Assembly (NCBI GenBank): GCA_937930495.1
Contig: CALGKL010000056.1
Span: 1 to 10,561 of the forward strand
Length of the DNA: 10,561 nt
Origin: an uncultured Gloeocapsa sp.
Lineage (GTDB): Bacteria > Cyanobacteriota > Cyanobacteriia > Cyanobacteriales > Gloeocapsaceae
Direction: 5' to 3'
Shown: one piece after another, positions 6,858 through 10,561 of the stretch
Layout: each line of letters starts with the position of its first letter
Numbering within the stretch: position 1 is the first letter of the stretch
Notes under the pieces: model-generated
What the model saw: the letters and a program-made list of their open reading frames with translations, nothing else
The model's database searches: none
What the model was told of the DNA's origin: nothing
Translations under genes and position numbers: made by a program

Positions 6858-8087
6858 TTAGGAATTGATAATTACTCGCCAAATAATCTCGGTAACTTCT
6901 GTCGCTAATCTTGCTTCTAGTCTAACTAATTCTTGAGTGAAATCTCTAGGTTGTAAAGCTAGAGTACTTTTTAAAGTTAAAGCCAGGGTAAATAATTGTT
7001 GTTGATAGGTAAATTGTATTAAGGCTACATAAACGGCTTCTGTTCTTTTTCTAATAGTAGTTACTCCATATCCCTGTTTAGAAAGAACTACCAGAGAATC
7101 TAACTCTTTTTCTAAGCCTAACATGGCGATCGCTCTTTCGGTAAAACGGGCTGTATCAAATCCGAGAATCTGAATTAAACTATCAAGATTAGCGGGATTA
7201 ATATCTGGTAATTGTGCGGATGGTTGTAGATAATAATGCCAACCAATTTGAGAGATTAATCTAGTTAAATCATAAGCAGAAACGCTATTATCTCCCCAAT
7301 TTGGTTCTTGTTTATCTGGATTTAAAACTACTTTGTGTTCTCGATAATTGTATAACTCGGGTTGGTTAATAAAAGGTGGTTCACCATATCTACCTCTAAA
7401 GATTAAATCTTTATTGCCTGTGAGATTTTGCACCCATTTTTCTAACTCTATTTGAGGTTGAAATCTTTTCAAGGTAGCTGCTAAAGCATTGGAAGTAGAA
7501 ATATGTTTTTCATAGGTCATTAAATCTTTAGCTAATTTATAAAAACCAATATTTTTCCATTGATTATATTCAGTCAAACCTCTGATTTGACAATAATTAA
7601 CATCACAACTACTACGACAAATAAGGTTTAATAAAGGGATAAATTTAGTGGCACTCCAAAACTCCTGATTACCCAGAGGATTTTTCCCTAACCATTTGGT
7701 GGTTAATTTCCCCTCCTTAACACTACCAAAACAGATACAAGCTTCCTCGATTTCTGGATGCAAAAACTCTAAACCTGATTCCGCTATAGGGGGTATTTCC
7801 CCGATCTTGGGATAATCTAAACAGGTAATCTGTTGTTGTAACCGTTGCGGATAATCTTTAATTTCTGCTTCTAAACTTTTTTCTACTCCTTGAAACAGTA
7901 AAACGGGGTGTAATGTTTTTGGTGATGAAGCTATCTCCAGAAATTGTGCATACACCTGTTCTTTATTAAATTGTTGATTTTTCCTTAGAGATTTAATTGG
8001 AATCTTCACCCGCTCGGATTTAGGTAAAAATAGACAGAGGGTACTTGTAGCTAAAGGTAAGATTAGCTGACGCCTATTTAGACTCAT
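6858..8087 (-). CDS. Exported serine-hydrolase-like protein, PBP/class A beta-lactamase fold (inferred)
   Basis: I do not recognise a named gene. The 409-residue protein starts with NRRQ followed by a hydrophobic run (8-21), an export signal that resembles a Tat signal. The remaining sequence shows the ordered motifs of penicillin-recognising serine enzymes: SATK (145-148) as the SxxK nucleophile motif, followed by a hydrophobic helix; TSN (198-200) followed by ALAATL, in the place of SDN; and KQG (337-339) in the place of KTG, followed by two strand-like stretches (EAVYVALIQF and LFTLALTLK) and a C-terminal amphipathic helix (383-407). A clear omega-loop Glu is not evident, so it may be a peptidase, a transpeptidase-like protein or a non-catalytic relative rather than a true beta-lactamase. 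It starts 14 bp after the RNase stop and is probably co-transcribed with it; no good Shine-Dalgarno is visible. The gene is certain; the fold is an inference from motif order. Confidence 0.65.
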   Translation of the reverse strand: MSLNRRQLILPLATSTLCLFLPKSERVKIPIKSLRKNQQFNKEQVYAQFLEIASSPKTLHPVLLFQGVEKSLEAEIKDYPQRLQQQITCLDYPKIGEIPPIAESGLEFLHPEIEEACICFGSVKEGKLTTKWLGKNPLGNQEFWSATKFIPLLNLICRSSCDVNYCQIRGLTEYNQWKNIGFYKLAKDLMTYEKHISTSNALAATLKRFQPQIELEKWVQNLTGNKDLIFRGRYGEPPFINQPELYNYREHKVVLNPDKQEPNWGDNSVSAYDLTRLISQIGWHYYLQPSAQLPDINPANLDSLIQILGFDTARFTERAIAMLGLEKELDSLVVLSKQGYGVTTIRKRTEAVYVALIQFTYQQQLFTLALTLKSTLALQPRDFTQELVRLEARLATEVTEIIWRVIINS

Positions 8088-8101
8088 GTTTTTAGCTAAT
8101 T

Positions 8102-10102
8102 TTAGACATTAGCTTGGGTTAATTCCCGAAAGCGAATTTCATCTCGATGGGGATCGACACGAACGACTTGTAATTCTAGGCGATCGCCTAAAGAGACATT
8201 TCTTTCGAAACGATGGGGTAATTCTAAACCCAAATCTTCTAACATTACTAGGGCTAGGTTTTCATCTTCCCGCAACCAACGTAAGACAATAACTTGCCAT
8301 ATTCCTTCTGGTTGACGACGGAGAAACTCTAGACTCCAATAGCGATTGGTTTGACGTTCGACGCTAGAAGCTTCTTTAACCGAATCTATGACACTAAAGA
8401 GAATTTCCTGCATTTTCTCTTCAGAAAAAGGTAGAGGATCTCCCCGTAAATAGGCTTTGAGTTGAAAATGTGCTAATAAATCGGTATAACGACGTATAGG
8501 AGAGGTGACCTGAATATAACTATTTAAACCCAAACTAGCGTGACGACCTGGATTGATACTGATCTCACTCCGGGGCATACAACGACGTAAAGCACAGTAT
8601 CGTACAGGACCGGGTGGTAAGATAATTAATTCCTGTTCTGAGGGGAGTTCGGGTTGGGGTTGACTCCGAAAAGGAACGGGTAAATGATGATCCTGACAGT
8701 AGCGTCCGCCTACTTCTCCGGCGAGGATCATCATTTCTGCTACCAGTTGACGAGAAAGAGAGTTATCTAATAACTTAATAATAATTTCGTCCTCGGGAGT
8801 GACTTTGATCGACGATTCCGGCATCAAGATGCTAATAGAACCCTGTTCGCTACGCCATTGTTGACGTTTTTTGGCAGCAGAAGCTAAAACTGCTATCTCT
8901 GGTTCGGCCGCTAGATCTAGCTGTAGCATCTCATCTACGTCTTCATAAGTGAGACGATAGGTGGGTTTAATTAAACTAGCATGAATACAATAATCTAATA
9001 CCGCTCCTGTATCGTCTAAGACTACTCCAAAACTCAAAGCGGGACAGATTTTACCCTGAACTAAACTCATCGGTCCTGTCGCTAGTTCATTGGGAAACAT
9101 GGAAATCATTCCCGTGGGTAGATACAGAGTGGTACTTCGGCGTCTTGCTTCTAAATCTAATTCATCCCCAGGGGATACTAACCTAGTGGGGTCAGCAATA
9201 TGTATCCAAATTCTATACTGGTCAGTGTTAATTTTTTCTACGCTTAAACCGTCGTCAATTTCTAGGGTACTTTCGTCATCTATGGTGTAAACCTTCAGAT
9301 GAGTTAAGTCTAAACGGTTTTGGTCTGGATCTGCAGGAGGTGAGTTAAGGTATGCTTGCGCCACAGAAAGAGCCTTTTGTGAGAAATGGGTGGGGTAAGA
9401 ACTGCGCCGCAGAAATAAATTTTCGTGTTTACTCCACCAACCTAGTTCTATCAGTAGGGTAACAACTTGCTCAGGGTTTGTGGGTTGTCCTAGTTCGTTA
9501 AGAATGTCTAAAGCGTTACGAGCTGGTTGTTCTGGGTAGAGAGCGTATTGTTCGAGGATTTCCAAACGAGAGCGATCGCTTGGGGTCCAGACAATTTCTT
9601 CTCCCTGAAGCCTTCTGTTAACGTTATCAATAAATGCGTCTTTTTCTTGTTTACGTTGTTCTTCTACTTCTTGTTGGTGTTTGATTTCTTGAACTTGACT
9701 CACGGGACGAGGTTCATAGACATCTCCTTTTTTTTTGAAGTAGATTTTATCTTCTGATAATAAACTATGGGCTGCATAACACAGATGGGGTGATTGTTCT
9801 GAAAATAACAGAGAAGCTAGATCCTCTGGAGTAATTGCTTTGCCATCTTCTACAAGTAATTCCCAGGCTAATTCTAAGTTAGCAGACTCTAGATAAGGTT
9901 CTACCTTTTCTAAAAATGCGGGTATATCTTCTGGTTGATATGGACCTTCTTTGATAGTATATTCAACCCGTTGGGGACGTAATTTATGGGGGTGACCATT
10001 TTGATCTATTACTATCCAGTCTTTTTTCCCTTCTGGGCGATCTACTACTGCTAGACGACGTTGTCCTTGTAGTCGAAATTCGATGAGGCTTCCCTTTTCC
10101 AC
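8102..10102 (-). CDS. rnb: RNase II/RNase R family 3'-5' exoribonuclease
   Basis: A processive hydrolytic exoribonuclease that degrades RNA from the 3' end and, in cyanobacteria and chloroplasts, takes part in RNA maturation and decay. The catalytic RNB domain covers about residues 260-595: the metal-binding motif is D275, E281, D283, D284 (TIDDESTLEIDDGLS), then IWIHIADPTRLV (298-309), a YLPTG/MFPNEL stretch and the conserved SPIRRYTDLLAH (534-545). An S1-like RNA-binding region follows (about 600-662, with GDRLELQVVRVD). The first 250 residues include a highly charged Glu/Lys/Gln helix (136-165). At 666 residues it fits cyanobacterial enzymes. It begins with GTG at 10102: in-frame stops lie just upstream and no ATG, TTG or other GTG comes between. 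No strong Shine-Dalgarno is seen. The gene follows rpsR by 105 bp. E281 replaces the Asp usual in E. coli RNase II. Confidence 0.95.
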   Translation of the reverse strand: MEKGSLIEFRLQGQRRLAVVDRPEGKKDWIVIDQNGHPHKLRPQRVEYTIKEGPYQPEDIPAFLEKVEPYLESANLELAWELLVEDGKAITPEDLASLLFSEQSPHLCYAAHSLLSEDKIYFKKKGDVYEPRPVSQVQEIKHQQEVEEQRKQEKDAFIDNVNRRLQGEEIVWTPSDRSRLEILEQYALYPEQPARNALDILNELGQPTNPEQVVTLLIELGWWSKHENLFLRRSSYPTHFSQKALSVAQAYLNSPPADPDQNRLDLTHLKVYTIDDESTLEIDDGLSVEKINTDQYRIWIHIADPTRLVSPGDELDLEARRRSTTLYLPTGMISMFPNELATGPMSLVQGKICPALSFGVVLDDTGAVLDYCIHASLIKPTYRLTYEDVDEMLQLDLAAEPEIAVLASAAKKRQQWRSEQGSISILMPESSIKVTPEDEIIIKLLDNSLSRQLVAEMMILAGEVGGRYCQDHHLPVPFRSQPQPELPSEQELIILPPGPVRYCALRRCMPRSEISINPGRHASLGLNSYIQVTSPIRRYTDLLAHFQLKAYLRGDPLPFSEEKMQEILFSVIDSVKEASSVERQTNRYWSLEFLRRQPEGIWQVIVLRWLREDENLALVMLEDLGLELPHRFERNVSLGDRLELQVVRVDPHRDEIRFRELTQANV

Positions 10103-10152
10103 CTGTTCTGTTGTTCTCTGTTTAGTTTATTACATTTCTATATTATCAAAGC

Positions 10153-10188
10153 AAAGGAGGGTATTGATTAGACTTTTACCCCCTCTTT
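10153..10188 (-). other. Interrupted hairpin between rpsR and the RNase gene
   Basis: GGGTA (10159-10163) pairs with TACCC (10177-10181), and after a two-base CC bulge a further five pairs including one G-T extend the stem, with a 13-base loop. On the minus strand the right arm is followed by a loosely T-rich sequence rather than a clean T run. It could be a weak terminator, an attenuator that lowers RNase expression relative to the ribosomal genes, or an RNA-processing site. The remaining intergenic bases show nothing clear. Confidence 0.3.
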
Positions 10189-10207
10189 TGACTAAATGAC
10201 AATTTTT

Positions 10208-10423
10208 TTAGCCTTCTGCGTTGATAAACGGTAATAAAGCTAACATTCTAGCCCTTTTGATGGCTGTAGTTAAATCTCTTTGTTGTTTTGCTGTTAATCC
10301 GGTGATTCGACGTGGTAGTATTTTCCCTCTTTCGGTGATGAATTTGCGTAACAGTTCGAGATCTTTGTAATCTATAGGATCACTAGGTTTGATTGGAGAT
10401 AGACGTTTACGAAAATAAGCCAT
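10208..10423 (-). CDS. rpsR: Ribosomal protein S18 (bS18)
   Basis: A small-subunit ribosomal protein of the platform, where it binds 16S rRNA together with S6. The 71 residues are full length for the family and hold its typical core: [18 protein letters not shown] (19-36), [16 protein letters not shown] (36-51) and [14 protein letters not shown] (53-66). The start [10 protein letters not shown] is typical of cyanobacterial and plastid S18. It begins 14 bp after the rpmG stop codon, so the two are surely one transcript. No clear Shine-Dalgarno lies before the ATG: the bases there are mostly A. Confidence 0.98.
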   Translation of the reverse strand: MAYFRKRLSPIKPSDPIDYKDLELLRKFITERGKILPRRITGLTAKQQRDLTTAIKRARMLALLPFINAEG

Positions 10424-10437
10424 TTTTTTGGGATACT

Positions 10438-10561
10438 TTATTTAATTTCTTTATGGACGGTGTGTTTGTTGCAGTGAGTACAGAATTTTTTCAGTTCCAT
10501 TCTCCCTGTGGTATTGCGACGATTTTTCATGGTTGTGTAACGAGACACACCGGGCGATCGC
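10438..10561 (-). CDS. rpmG: Ribosomal protein L33 (bL33), partial (N-terminus beyond window)
   Basis: The last 40 codons and TAA stop of L33, a small large-subunit protein near the tRNA exit site. The visible sequence has the family pattern [13 protein letters not shown], then [15 protein letters not shown] and the VHKEIK end. The C-terminal CTHC pair is present; whether the N-terminal cysteine pair of the zinc-binding form is also there cannot be seen. The gene runs off the right edge, where a HIP1 palindrome lies within the coding sequence (10554-10561). It was too short to stand out by length, but the match is unambiguous and it heads the rpmG-rpsR-RNase run. Confidence 0.96.
   Translation of the reverse strand, partial: RSPGVSRYTTMKNRRNTTGRMELKKFCTHCNKHTVHKEIK

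Noticed and set aside
8034..8045. Cys18 in the signal region of the 409-residue protein as a lipoprotein attachment site
   Set aside because: The residues before it are TSTL; Leu at the -1 position does not fit a lipobox, so a Tat-like or Sec-like signal is preferred.
9090..9290. Plus-strand frame of 66 codons
   Set aside because: Antisense of the conserved RNB catalytic domain, with no independent support.
9527..9757. Plus-strand reading frame with a very hydrophobic, Phe-rich stretch that looks like a membrane protein
   Set aside because: It is the antisense of the Lys/Glu/Gln-rich helix of the RNase: Lys and Glu codons (AAA, GAA) read backwards as Phe. No start signal or family resemblance.
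10156..10161. GGAGGG on the plus strand resembling a Shine-Dalgarno
   Set aside because: No plausible reading frame follows on that strand; it is better explained as one arm of the intergenic hairpin.
1..10561. CRISPR arrays, insertion sequences, tRNA genes, phage or toxin-antitoxin genes
   Set aside because: No regularly spaced exact repeats, terminal inverted repeats with a transposase, or cloverleaf-like sequences were seen on reading through.

Overview
The window looks like a stretch of cyanobacterial chromosome. The palindrome GCGATCGC (HIP1) occurs eight times in 10.6 kb, at 121, 3345, 5798, 6069, 7126, 8180, 9572 and 10554, where chance would give far fewer than one. SecA is of the cyanobacterial/plastid kind. 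The rpmG-rpsR pair is the gene order also known from plastid genomes. The DNA is AT-rich. I cannot name the genus from sequence alone; a unicellular or colonial low-GC cyanobacterium would fit. I see no mobile elements, tRNAs, rRNAs or CRISPR arrays, and the genes are tightly packed with no gene-free stretch over about 300 bases.

Left to right: (1) the first 240 residues of a GldA-like ABC transporter ATPase, on the minus strand and cut by the window edge; (2) a divergent 150-bp intergenic region holding four TTAA half-sites exactly 11 bp apart, which matches the cyanobacterial Pho box; (3) on the plus strand, a large secreted ExeM/NucH-type nuclease with a C-terminal RTX-like repeat region, closed by a strong intrinsic terminator that contains a HIP1 site; (4) a convergent 154-residue protein of unknown function; (5) a divergent 153-bp intergenic region and secA on the plus strand; (6) on the minus strand, converging on secA, a run reading rpmG (partial), rpsR, an RNase II/R family exoribonuclease, then a 409-residue protein that I read as a penicillin-binding/class A beta-lactamase-like fold.

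Together: the Pho box plus nuclease suggests a phosphate-starvation-induced system for scavenging phosphorus from extracellular DNA, comparable to nucH in the Pho regulon of Synechocystis. The right half is housekeeping: protein export (SecA), ribosomal proteins L33 and S18, and RNA turnover. The 409-residue protein starts 14 bp after the RNase stop codon and probably shares its transcript. I found no clearly new multi-gene system. The observations most worth a second look are the Pho box and the unannotated serine-hydrolase-like protein.
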